Source: Defluviicoccus sp046348835 (GTDB lineage Bacteria > Pseudomonadota > Alphaproteobacteria > Rhodospirillales > Defluviicoccaceae). Taken from it: a DNA stretch of 64,000 bases. Positions 41,857 through 49,561 of this stretch are shown here, in pieces. The stretch is taken from NCBI GenBank assembly GCA_046348835.1, contig JAXMDM010000004.1, forward strand, positions 1 to 64,000. Reading direction: 5' to 3'. The position numbers and the translations under genes are program-made. The notes under the pieces are model-generated. The model did not search any database and was not told where the DNA came from. It saw only the letters and a list, made by a program, of their open reading frames with translations. Within the stretch, counting starts at the first letter, position 1. Each line of letters begins with the position of its first letter.

Positions 41857-42383
41857 CACACCCGCAAGACATCGGCGCCTTGCTGCACCAGGACCACCTG
41901 CATACGCTCGCCATCGTCAATGCCGTCGAGGCGCGGATCATGACCGACCGCGAGCGGCCGCTCGACCGCGGCGATGCGGAAGACGCCCGCTTCATCGACG
42001 AGCTGCTGGATTCCATCGACCGCGACATCTACCGCCACTTCCGCTTCGAGGAGGAGGAGCTGTTCCCGCGGGTGGACAAGGCCGGGCTCGGCGAGGTGAC
42101 CGCCATGCTGCTGGACGAGCACGCGACCATCCGGGCCATGGCCGACGAACTCGCCGCCCTCGCCCGGACGGCGCGCACCGCCGGCCCTCCCCGCCTCGAT
42201 CAGCGGCAATGGACGCAGTTCCGTGAACTGGCCATGGACTTTATCCACGCGGCGATGTTCCATATCCAGAAGGAGGAAATGGGTATTATCCGCGGCCTCG
42301 GGATGACCCTCGGCACCGACGGCAGCCGCGAACTGGCCGAGCGCTACGCCGCCTTCCAGAACGACGCCCGAGCCGCCCCTTGA
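41853..42383 (+). CDS. Hemerythrin HHE-domain protein
   Basis: A 176-residue cytoplasmic di-iron protein starting at GTG 41853, which overlaps the previous stop. Iron-ligand candidates occur in LLHQDHLHTLAIVNAVE, IYRHFRFEEEELFPRV, LLDEHATIRAMADEL and FIHAAMFHIQKEEMGII, giving the four-helix His/Glu pattern of the HHE family. Such proteins bind O2 or NO or supply iron for cluster repair (RIC/DnrN type). It is cotranscribed with the DUF2249 and membrane genes. Two further hemerythrins follow. Confidence 0.88.
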   Translation: MTHPQDIGALLHQDHLHTLAIVNAVEARIMTDRERPLDRGDAEDARFIDELLDSIDRDIYRHFRFEEEELFPRVDKAGLGEVTAMLLDEHATIRAMADELAALARTARTAGPPRLDQRQWTQFRELAMDFIHAAMFHIQKEEMGIIRGLGMTLGTDGSRELAERYAAFQNDARAAP

Positions 42384-42459
42384 TTTGGATCGACGCCGGC
42401 GCTTCGTCGGGGAATTCCGACCCTGTGGCGCCTGGCAGGAACCCTTGAAAGGTGAACGC

Positions 42460-42900
42460 ATGGGATCCCATCGCCACCCCCCGCTTCTTCAATGGACCGA
42501 CGACTGCAGCATCGGCATCGAGCCCCTCGATCACGAACATCAGGATCTGCTGGCGCGCCTGAATGAACTGCACGAGGAACTCCTCCAGCATGACGACCGG
42601 GTGGCGATGGCCGCCTGCCTCGGCCGCATTCATGCCCGCATGGCCGCCCACTTCTCCGTCGAGGAAAAGTTCATGCGCGACCGGCACGACCCCGGCTATG
42701 CCGCGCACAAGGCCGAACACGACGACCTGCTGGAAGACTTCATCGAGTTCATGTCGCGTTTCAGGCACGAGCCGGAGCTGACCTACGGCGAGGCGGAACA
42801 GCTCACCCTGCAGCGCTGGGTGATCGAGCATATGCGAACGACCGACCGGCGGATGGGCGAGGTGCCCGCGGCGGTCCAGCCGAGCGTGGGCCGTGGCTGA
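42460..42900 (+). CDS. Bacteriohemerythrin
   Basis: A 146-residue single-domain hemerythrin. I start at ATG 42460 (MGSHRHPPLLQWTDDCSIGI), behind GAAAGG; the upstream frame to 42385 is not conserved. Classical motifs are present: LDHEHQDLLARLNELHE, AHFSVEEKFMRDRHDPGY, AHKAEHDDLLEDFIEF and a terminal WVIEHMRTTDRRMGE, giving the His-Glu-Asp ligand set for a di-iron O2-binding site. It probably stores or senses O2 or NO. It lies between two other hemerythrin genes, with gaps of 76 and 27 bases. Confidence 0.92.
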   Translation: MGSHRHPPLLQWTDDCSIGIEPLDHEHQDLLARLNELHEELLQHDDRVAMAACLGRIHARMAAHFSVEEKFMRDRHDPGYAAHKAEHDDLLEDFIEFMSRFRHEPELTYGEAEQLTLQRWVIEHMRTTDRRMGEVPAAVQPSVGRG

Positions 42901-42927
42901 GCCGGGAACACGCGGGGCCCGACCGTC

Positions 42928-43320
42928 TTGGCGCTGATCATCTGGAACGCCGCCTATAGCGTCGGGGTCGACAGCCTGGATGCCGATCACGTCATCATCA
43001 CCAGCCTGATCAACCACATCGACGAGGCCAAGCTGAGCGGCGCCGACGAAGCGGCCGTGGCAATGATTCTGCGGACGCTGATCCAGTACTCGCTGCTCCA
43101 CTTCCGCCGCGAGGAAGCGCTGATGCGGAAAAGCGGCTACCCCGACCTCACGGCGCACATGGAGCAGCACCACATCGTCCAGGAGCAGCTGCAGGAGCTC
43201 TACGACGAGTACACGCGCACCCCCGACCCGGAAATCAGCAAAGAAATCATGGAGCTGCTGAATTTCTGGATCGTCGACCACATTCTCAAGATCGATATGA
43301 AATATAAGCCATTCCTGTAA
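42928..43320 (+). CDS. Bacteriohemerythrin, second copy
   Basis: A 130-residue hemerythrin starting at TTG 42928 (read as MALIIWNAAYSVGVDSLDAD). Ligand motifs are SLDADHVIITSLINHIDEAK, LLHFRREEALMRKSGYPDL, HMEQHHIVQEQLQELYDEY and WIVDHILKIDMKYKPFL, the usual pattern with the terminal HxxxxD. The sequence differs clearly from the preceding copy, so this is an old paralogue rather than a recent duplication. It ends the run of NO/O2-handling genes; a 220-base gap precedes the next regulator. Confidence 0.92.
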   Translation: MALIIWNAAYSVGVDSLDADHVIITSLINHIDEAKLSGADEAAVAMILRTLIQYSLLHFRREEALMRKSGYPDLTAHMEQHHIVQEQLQELYDEYTRTPDPEISKEIMELLNFWIVDHILKIDMKYKPFL

Positions 43321-43539
43321 GACCGGGTCCGTCGCCTGTGAGAGAAAAGGAGCAGGCGGGATAGCCTCCGGTTCGTTTGTTACGTTCAAATGATATTAAA
43401 GTTTGCGGCCTGTGTAACATCTGTTGTTTTGACCGGCGCATCTCTCCTTGCTATCGGCGATGATGTGTAGACAGGGCCGAGACCGGCTCTCTCCTTATCA
43501 ATCGGCGGGGTTGTGCTCCTCTCCTGGGAGGATTGGTGG

Positions 43540-44277
43540 ATGGACTGTGCCACGTGCCGGGTCCGTATCCGGACGGAATGGTTTGATCTGGACTGCGACG
43601 ACGTGGAGCACCTCAGCCGGGCCAAGATCCGGCGGGATTATGCGCCGGGCGAGCACATCTTCCGGCCGGAGGACCCCTGTCGAGGCCTCTACTATGTGGC
43701 CAGCGGGCTGATCGCCCACGTCCGTCGATTCGGTCATGCGGCCGGCGGCCTGCTCACCTTCCGCCACCCGGGCGATGTGCTGGGCCTGCGGTCGTTCCTC
43801 AGCGACGGCCCGCACCTGGGCACCGCCAAGGCGGTCCGGCCGTCGGCCGTCTGCTTCATCGACGGCGAGACGGTGCGGGCCCTGATCAAGCGCAATCCCG
43901 ACACCCTGTTGCATTTTCTCCGGCGGCTGGCCGGCAATCTGGAATGTGCGGAAGAAAAGCTGTCCGATCCCGGGCCGGACGGCCTTCGCCGGCGGGTGCT
44001 GCGTCTCCTCGCCGGGCTGCGGCTGGCGTTCTCCCCCGCCGAGCGGGGCGGCGAGGCGGCGGCGAGCCTGCCGCTGACCGAGGCGGAACTGGCCACCGCG
44101 GTCGGCGCCAGTCCCCGCGCGCTCCGGGCGGTGCTGGGGCGGCTGGAGGCCGATGGCATGCTCGTCCTGAAGACGGACGCGATCCGGATCGTCGATGCCG
44201 ACGGGCTTAGCGCCGCCGTTGGCGACCCTCAGGCCGCCGGCAGACGCCGCACCTCCCCCGACGACGTGGTCAAATAG
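43540..44277 (+). CDS. Crp/Fnr-family regulator with N-terminal CxxC, atypical recognition helix
   Basis: A 245-residue regulator starting at ATG 43540 behind GGGAGGA. The N terminus MDCATCRVRIRTEWFDLDCD has Cys3-x2-Cys6 and Cys19, FNR-like but with a different spacing from the C-x2-C-x5-C of FNR. The sensor barrel contains YAPGEHIFRPEDPCRGLYYV and FRHPGDVLGLRSFLSDGPHL. The HTH reads TEAELATAVGASPRALRAVLG and lacks the E-x-x-SR contact residues, so it should not read TTGA half-sites. Its 3' end overlaps the convergent nirX by 49 bases. It may regulate the nir genes in response to a redox or NO signal; inference from position. Confidence 0.85.
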   Translation: MDCATCRVRIRTEWFDLDCDDVEHLSRAKIRRDYAPGEHIFRPEDPCRGLYYVASGLIAHVRRFGHAAGGLLTFRHPGDVLGLRSFLSDGPHLGTAKAVRPSAVCFIDGETVRALIKRNPDTLLHFLRRLAGNLECAEEKLSDPGPDGLRRRVLRLLAGLRLAFSPAERGGEAAASLPLTEAELATAVGASPRALRAVLGRLEADGMLVLKTDAIRIVDADGLSAAVGDPQAAGRRRTSPDDVVK

Positions 44278-45332
44278 GCAACCACGCCCGGCCATTGGGC
44301 GAGGACGGCGGCGATGTCCGCCGGCGGCAGGACGTAAAGCGCCGTCGACAGCGCATCGGCCAGGGTCGCCCGCGGGGCGACGACGGTGACCGAGGCGAAG
44401 CTGCCGGCGCTCCGTCCGCTCGCCGGCGAGAACAGGTGATGCGACCGTCCGCTGGGCTCGAACCGGGTGGCATAGCCGGCCGAGGTGGCGATGGCGCCGT
44501 CGGCGAGGGCGACCCGCACCGGCCGCCGCTCCACGCCGGGCGGTACCTCGATGCCGACCGGCCACGGTGATCCGTCGGCGGCCGGCCCCAACGCCCGCAT
44601 CTCGCCCATGTCGACGAGGACCCGCGACCAGCCGCGCAGGCGCAACAGGTCGGCCACCCGATCGGTGATGTAACCCTGGGCGATGCCGTTGAGGGTGACC
44701 GCCATCCCCTCGTCGAGGGTGATCCGCTCGGGGGTGATTTGCAGCCGGCGGAAGCCGACCCGGGCGCGCGCCGGCGCAATCACGCTTTCCGGCGGCTCCG
44801 CCGCCATTGCCACGGAAGCGCCGCCGAAGTAGTCGGCATAGGCGGTCCACAGCGGCTGTACGGTGACGTCGAAAGCGCCCCGGGTCCGCTCGCCGAGGCG
44901 CACGCTGGCATCGAGCAGATGCTGCAGATCGAGCCCCGGCGCCTCCAGCCATCCCTGCCGGTTCAACCGCGACAGGGCCGAATCCCAACGGTAGAGACTG
45001 AACTGCTGCTCGAGCCGCTCCACCTCGCCCAGGCACAGGTTGACCGCATCGCGGGCCGCCGCCCGGCTCGCCCCCAGCAGGACGAGGCGTGCCGGTGCGC
45101 CGAGCGCGGTCCCTTCCCACACGTAGGAATCGACCGGTCCGCCCGAACCGTCCGCCTCAGCGGCGGCAGCGGTGGGTCGGCCGGCGACGAGCGCTGTCGC
45201 CCCCGAGGCGATGATCGAGAGCACCCGGCGGCGGCTGACCGGTGCGCCCATGGCCGGTGCGCCCATGGCCGGTGCGCCCATGGCCGGTGCGCCCATGGCG
45301 CTAGACCGACCGTCTCTCCTCCCGGTCCCCAT
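44229..45332 (-). CDS. nirX: NirX: ApbE-type FAD:protein FMN transferase, exported
   Basis: Attaches FMN covalently to a Thr of its partner, here most likely NirI. The ATG at 45332 directly follows the nirI stop (TAGATG) behind GGAGGAGG. The N terminus contains four MGAPA-type repeats, then a Tat-like SRRRVLSIIASGATALVAG signal. The ApbE core shows VERLEQQFSLYRWDSALSRL, RGAFDVTVQPLW, LDEGMAVTLNGIAQGYITD, GWSRVLVDMGEMRALG and ALADGAIATSAGYATRF. It is named by its position: nirX-nirI divergent from nirS, as in Paracoccus denitrificans. NosX would be the alternative, but no nosZ is present. Confidence 0.88.
   Translation of the reverse strand: MGTGRRDGRSSAMGAPAMGAPAMGAPAMGAPVSRRRVLSIIASGATALVAGRPTAAAAEADGSGGPVDSYVWEGTALGAPARLVLLGASRAAARDAVNLCLGEVERLEQQFSLYRWDSALSRLNRQGWLEAPGLDLQHLLDASVRLGERTRGAFDVTVQPLWTAYADYFGGASVAMAAEPPESVIAPARARVGFRRLQITPERITLDEGMAVTLNGIAQGYITDRVADLLRLRGWSRVLVDMGEMRALGPAADGSPWPVGIEVPPGVERRPVRVALADGAIATSAGYATRFEPSGRSHHLFSPASGRSAGSFASVTVVAPRATLADALSTALYVLPPADIAAVLAQWPGVVAYLTTSSGEVRRLPAA
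45241..45300 (-). repeat. Four tandem 15-base repeats at the 5' end of nirX
   Basis: GGTGCGCCCATGGCC is repeated at 45241, 45256 and 45271, with a fourth copy at 45286 differing in its last base. On the coding strand each unit contains an in-frame ATG and encodes Met-Gly-Ala-Pro-Ala, so copy-number change keeps the frame and alters only the number of possible starts. Confidence 0.9.
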
Positions 45333-47501
45333 CTAGGCCTCCTCCATCACGCCGCTCTTCGGCGTGCTGAGCGCCGCCCGCCGCTCCCGTCGCTTGCGCC
45401 GGGCGACCAGCGGCGGGCAGACGTGATCGTCGGCGTAAATGCTCTGACAGAGCAGGCAGTGGATGCATTCGTTGGGATTGATCTGCCCTTCCGGATGGAT
45501 CGCCTGGACCGGGCAGCGGTGGAAGCAGATCTGGCACTCGGTGCCGCACTGGGGCCGCCTCTTCAGCCATTCGAACATCCGCAGCCGCGCCGGGATTGCC
45601 AGTGCCGCGCCCAGCGGGCAGAGGTAGCGGCAGAAGAAGCGCTCGATGAACAGCCCCGCGGTGAGCAAGGCCACGGCGTAGAGGACGAACGGCCAGGCGC
45701 GGACGAATTTGAGCGAGATGGCGGTCTTGAACGGCTCCACCTCGGCGCCGACGAAGGCGAGTTCGGTCGACGACAGCGACACCGCGAACAGGCCGAGAAA
45801 GAGGGTGTACTTGAGTGGCCACAGGCGTTCGTGCAGCGAGAACGGCAGCCGCAGTTGCGGTATCCGCAGCCGGCGCGCCGCCTCGTTGAGCAACTCCTGC
45901 AGGGCGCCGAACGGACACAGCCAGCCGCAGTAGACGCCCCGCCCCCAGAACAGGAGGACGACGGCGACGTAGCTCCAGAGGATGAAGATCACCGGATCGA
46001 GAAGGAAGAACTCCCAGCGGAAATCCGTCATCAGCGAGTGGGCGAAGGTCAGCACGTTGACGATGGAGAGCTGTCCGCCGGCGGTCCAGCCGAGCCAGAG
46101 CAGGGTGACGGCGAGGAAGCCGAGGCGCAGGCGCCGGTAGAGGCGCGGACGCTGGATCACCGCCTGCTGGAACACCAGGATCGAGGTCAGGACCGCCAGC
46201 ATCAGCCCCATGGTGACCGCCGCCGGCCAGCGATCGCGCCAGTTCTGCTGCCACAGCGGCAGGGTATCGGCGGCCGGTGCGGCGGCTTCCGTTTGCGGCA
46301 CCAGGAGGTAGCGCCGGGGGAGCCGGTAGTCGACGCCGAGGATGGCCGTCGCCGCGCCGGGCGATGCTTCCGTCGGCACCAGAATGTCCAGCCGCCACGG
46401 TTCCGTCGGCTCGAAGCCGGCGCCGGCGTGAACGACGAAGATTCCCGCCTCGCGGAAACCGGGCGCGCCGGCGATCGGCAGCCGCTCGAGGTTGGTGTAG
46501 CCGTCGGTGGTCAGGGCGAAGGTTCGCTCGCCTTGCACCACCTGCATCCGCTCGAAGCGGTGCGAGCGGACGAAGCCGGTACCCTTCACCGAGAACAGCC
46601 CGTCGGCGGCGACCAGGATCGGCTGGTCGGCGTCGCCGAGGCCGGCCATCAGCCGGTTGAAGGCCAGCTTGCCGAGGACGTTCTCGCCGATCCGGGCCGG
46701 CGTCAGCAGCGCCAGGCAGACGTCCAGGACCCGGTCCGCGCCGGCGGCCGTGTCCGGGGTCGCGCCCGGGGTCGCGCCCGGGGTCGCGCCAGGTGCGGAC
46801 CCCGTCTGCTCCAGGTCGGCGCGGCCAAAGGTGCGGCAGCGGACCGAGCCGTCGGCGGTCAGCTCGGCCCAGGTGGCGGGGGCGAAGCCGGTGAGGTCGA
46901 TGTGGCCGACGGCCGATGCGCCGGCGGCTCCGCCCAGCCCGCGCGCCGCCGCCACCGCGCGTGCCGAGCGGATCACCGCGTCGCGGATGACCGCGCTGCT
47001 AATGGTGGCGCCGGAAATGGGCTCGGGATAGGCCTTCGCCGGGGCCCGGGTCAGCGTGCCGCCGAGGCCGATGTCGATCCCGGCGAAGCCGGCCACGTAG
47101 TCGCTGATCTGCCGTTCGGTGATGCCGATGACCAGGATCGGCTCGGTCTGGCGGACCAGCAGGGCGCCGGTGATGGTGCCCGACAGATCCAAACCGACGA
47201 GGACGTCGAGCGGTTTGCCCGAGTAACCGGTGGAGCCCACCGTGTCATAGGTGGAGAGCGCGTAACCGACGAGTTCGCCGCCGCGGCGAAGCTCCGCCGC
47301 CGGCGGCTTTCCCTGGAAGGGCCCCGCCCCGTCCGCATCGGGGAAGATCGCCGTCCGCTCCGCCGCCGACAGTGTCCGCTCTTCGGCTTCCGCCCTGCTC
47401 AAACCGACGACGAGAAAAAGCACGACGACGAGAATGCCGCAAATGGCATGGACGGAGCCGGTGTGCCACGGGCTAAAGTTGACCTTTGTTGTCGGCTTCA
47501 T
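45333..47501 (-). CDS. nirI: NirI, NosR-like membrane iron-sulfur flavoprotein
   Basis: A polytopic protein of 722 residues required for nirS expression or nitrite-reductase activity in Paracoccus. A signal/anchor helix comes first, then a periplasmic FMN-binding domain with the flavinylation-type SGATISSAVIRDAVIRSARA (the Thr in SGAT is the expected FMN site). About six membrane helices follow, with paired cysteine motifs VYCGWLCPFGALQELLNEAA and FFCRYLCPLGAALAIPARL. A cytoplasmic ferredoxin domain ends the protein (CGTECQICFHRCPVQAIHP, CIHCLLCQSIYADDHVCPP). A GATP repeat tract lies in the periplasmic domain. It is translationally linked to nirX and divergent from nirS, which favours NirI over NosR. 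Confidence 0.92.
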   Translation of the reverse strand: MKPTTKVNFSPWHTGSVHAICGILVVVLFLVVGLSRAEAEERTLSAAERTAIFPDADGAGPFQGKPPAAELRRGGELVGYALSTYDTVGSTGYSGKPLDVLVGLDLSGTITGALLVRQTEPILVIGITERQISDYVAGFAGIDIGLGGTLTRAPAKAYPEPISGATISSAVIRDAVIRSARAVAAARGLGGAAGASAVGHIDLTGFAPATWAELTADGSVRCRTFGRADLEQTGSAPGATPGATPGATPDTAAGADRVLDVCLALLTPARIGENVLGKLAFNRLMAGLGDADQPILVAADGLFSVKGTGFVRSHRFERMQVVQGERTFALTTDGYTNLERLPIAGAPGFREAGIFVVHAGAGFEPTEPWRLDILVPTEASPGAATAILGVDYRLPRRYLLVPQTEAAAPAADTLPLWQQNWRDRWPAAVTMGLMLAVLTSILVFQQAVIQRPRLYRRLRLGFLAVTLLWLGWTAGGQLSIVNVLTFAHSLMTDFRWEFFLLDPVIFILWSYVAVVLLFWGRGVYCGWLCPFGALQELLNEAARRLRIPQLRLPFSLHERLWPLKYTLFLGLFAVSLSSTELAFVGAEVEPFKTAISLKFVRAWPFVLYAVALLTAGLFIERFFCRYLCPLGAALAIPARLRMFEWLKRRPQCGTECQICFHRCPVQAIHPEGQINPNECIHCLLCQSIYADDHVCPPLVARRKRRERRAALSTPKSGVMEEA
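46756..46791 (-). repeat. Three tandem 12-base repeats inside nirI
   Basis: GGGGTCGCGCCC occurs at 46756-46767 and 46768-46779, and with a last-base change at 46780-46791. On the coding strand it encodes repeated Gly-Ala-Thr-Pro in the periplasmic domain. Copy changes would keep the frame. Confidence 0.85.
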
Positions 47502-47577
47502 TGTCCTTGACGGCGCCCGCGGGCGGATGGTCGGAGCTCCCGCTTTGGGCAGTGTAACCGCCGCGATGAGGTCGGCC

Positions 47578-47591
47578 TTGACGCTGGTTAA
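47578..47591. promoter_or_regulatory. FNR/NNR-type box TTGAC-GCTG-GTTAA (nirI side)
   Basis: Half-sites TTGAC and GTTAA are separated by four bases, one mismatch from a perfect palindrome and in the style of NNR boxes upstream of Paracoccus nir genes. It lies 77 bases from the nirI start codon on the minus strand and 100 bases from nirS. A second copy with identical half-sites lies 46 bases away. Confidence 0.6.
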
Positions 47592-47623
47592 GCGGCAATA
47601 GCCTACATATTAGGCATGGAAAG

Positions 47624-47637
47624 TTGACTAAAGTTAA
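47624..47637. promoter_or_regulatory. FNR/NNR-type box TTGAC-TAAA-GTTAA (nirS side)
   Basis: It has the same half-sites and spacing as the box at 47578 and lies 55 bases before the nirS ATG, a suitable position for activation of nirS by a Dnr/NNR regulator. Pairs of identical sites in this 190-base divergent promoter suggest one box per direction. Confidence 0.65.
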
Positions 47638-47691
47638 GGCAGCCTGCGTACCCGGTTCCGTATCCTGCGGAATTCGGGTCTGGAGGGAAGA

Positions 47692-49479
47692 ATGCGGACC
47701 ATCATAAAGAGTCTGCTGGCTTCGGCCGCAATCGGCATCATGGCTTCGGCGGTATACGCGCAGCAGGCACAACAAACGCCGCAAGCGCAGGCGCCGCAAG
47801 CCCAGCAGCCGCCGGCGGATATGAAAGCAGACATCAAGAAGCACGAGACGACACCCGGCGGTAAATATGAGCCGAGCCTCGATGTGCTTAAGGACGAGAA
47901 GCTGGAGGCGCCGGGGAGCAAGCCTGGAATTCCATCGCTGACCCAGGCTGAATTCAACCAGGCTAATGAGATCTACTTCCAGCGCTGCGCCGGCTGCCAC
48001 GGCGTGCTGCGCAAGGGAGCGACCGGCAAGCCGCTCACCCCCGACATCACCCGGGAGAAGGGGTTCGAATACCTGCAGGCTTTCATCACCTATGGCTCGC
48101 CGGCGGGGATGCCCAACTGGGGCACATCGGGCGAGCTGAAGGAACCCGAAATCGACCTGATGGCCAAGTACCTGCTGAATGACCCGGCCCAGCCGCCGGA
48201 GTTCGGCATGGAGGAGATGAAGGCCACCTGGAAGGTGCTGGTCCCGGTCGACAAGCGGCCGACCAAGAAAATGAACAACCTCGATCTGGACAACCTGTTC
48301 TCGGTCACCCTGCGCGACAGCGGCCAGATCGCCCTCATCGACGGCAATACCAAGAAGATCGTCGAGATCATCCCCACCGGTTATGCGGTGCACATCTCCC
48401 GGGTCTCCGCCTCCGGCCGCTACCTCTACGTCATCGGCCGGGACGGCAAGATCGACCTGATCGACCTGTGGATGGAGAAGCCGACGACGGTGGCCGAACT
48501 GAAGATCGGCGCCGAGGCGCGGTCGGTGGAGACCTCCAAGGCCAAGGGCTGGGAAGACAAGTACGCCATCGCCGGCGCCTACTGGCCGCCGCAGTACGTG
48601 ATCATGGACGGCGCCACCCTGGAGCCGCTGAAGATCGTCTCCACCCGCGGCATGACCGTCGACACCCAGGAGTACCATCCGGAGCCGCGGGTCGCCTCCA
48701 TCGTCGCCTCCCACTTCAAGCCGGAGTTCCTGGTCAACGTCAAGGAAACCGGCAAGACCTTGATGGTCGATTATTCGGACATCAAGAACCTGAAGCAGGT
48801 CGAGGTCGGCTCCGCCCGCTTCCTCCACGACGGTGGCTTTGATTCCACCAAGCGCTACTTCCTGGTCGCCGCCAATGCCTCCAACAAGGTGGCGGTCATC
48901 GACACCAAGGACGACAAGCTCGTCGCCGTCATCGAAACCGGCGACCGGCCGCACCCGGGACGCGGCGCCAACTTCGTCCATCCCAAGTTCGGGCCGGTGT
49001 GGGCGACCAGCCATTTGGGCGACGACACCATCGTCCTGATCGGCACCGATCCGGAAAAGCACCCGAAGCAGGCGTGGAAGGTCGTCCAGACGCTGAAGGG
49101 TCAGGGCGGCGGCTCCCTGTTCGTCAAGACCCATCCCAAATCGAAGCACCTCTACGTCGACACGCCGCTCAACCCCGAGGCGTCGATCGCGTCGTCGGTC
49201 GCCGTCTTCGACATCGCCAATCTGGACAAGGAGCCGGTGATCCTCGACGTCGGCGCGATGTCCGGCATCGCGGATGGCGTGCGCCGCGTCGTCCAGGGCG
49301 AGTACAACAAGGCGGGTGACGAGGTCTGGTTCTCCGTCTGGAACACCAAGAGCCAGGAATCGGCGATCGTCGTCATCGATGACAAGACGTTGAAGGTGAA
49401 GGACGTGATCAAAGGCAAGGACGTCGTCACCCCGACCGGTAAGTTCAACGTGTACAACACGCGCAACGACGTCTATTGA
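47692..49479 (+). CDS. nirS: NirS, cytochrome cd1 nitrite reductase
   Basis: Periplasmic respiratory enzyme that reduces nitrite to NO. The ATG at 47692 follows GGAGGGAAG. Residues 1-23 are a signal peptide (AAIGIMASAVYAQQ). A Gln/Pro/Ala-rich linker precedes the cytochrome c domain with heme motif CAGCH (Cys99, Cys102, His103). The eight-bladed d1-heme propeller fills the rest, with VHISRVSASGRYLYVIGRDG, AGAYWPPQYVIMDGATLEPL, PRVASIVASHFKPEFLVNVK, and the GKFNVYNTRND ending. The 595 residues are normal. It heads nirSECFDLGHJN and is controlled from the divergent promoter shared with nirI. A hairpin follows it. Confidence 0.97.
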   Translation: MRTIIKSLLASAAIGIMASAVYAQQAQQTPQAQAPQAQQPPADMKADIKKHETTPGGKYEPSLDVLKDEKLEAPGSKPGIPSLTQAEFNQANEIYFQRCAGCHGVLRKGATGKPLTPDITREKGFEYLQAFITYGSPAGMPNWGTSGELKEPEIDLMAKYLLNDPAQPPEFGMEEMKATWKVLVPVDKRPTKKMNNLDLDNLFSVTLRDSGQIALIDGNTKKIVEIIPTGYAVHISRVSASGRYLYVIGRDGKIDLIDLWMEKPTTVAELKIGAEARSVETSKAKGWEDKYAIAGAYWPPQYVIMDGATLEPLKIVSTRGMTVDTQEYHPEPRVASIVASHFKPEFLVNVKETGKTLMVDYSDIKNLKQVEVGSARFLHDGGFDSTKRYFLVAANASNKVAVIDTKDDKLVAVIETGDRPHPGRGANFVHPKFGPVWATSHLGDDTIVLIGTDPEKHPKQAWKVVQTLKGQGGGSLFVKTHPKSKHLYVDTPLNPEASIASSVAVFDIANLDKEPVILDVGAMSGIADGVRRVVQGEYNKAGDEVWFSVWNTKSQESAIVVIDDKTLKVKDVIKGKDVVTPTGKFNVYNTRNDVY

Positions 49480-49512
49480 GAACAACGTCTGGCGAAGAAA
49501 CCAAGAAAAAGC

Positions 49513-49540
49513 GGGCCGGGTTCCAGCGCGTACCCGGCCC
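49513..49540 (+). terminator. Nine-base-pair hairpin between nirS and nirE
   Basis: GGGCCGGGT (49513-49521) pairs perfectly with ACCCGGCCC (49532-49540) over a ten-base loop, 33 bases after the nirS stop. No T-run follows. It may be a partial terminator or an mRNA-stabilising element that lets nirS be expressed above the heme d1 genes. Confidence 0.5.
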
Positions 49541-49561
49541 AAAGAACAGACGGGCGAGGAG

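Noticed and set aside
43380..43480. Candidate FNR box TTGACCGGCGCATC upstream of the regulator at 43540
   Set aside because: Only the left half-site is good; the right half does not match RTCAA.
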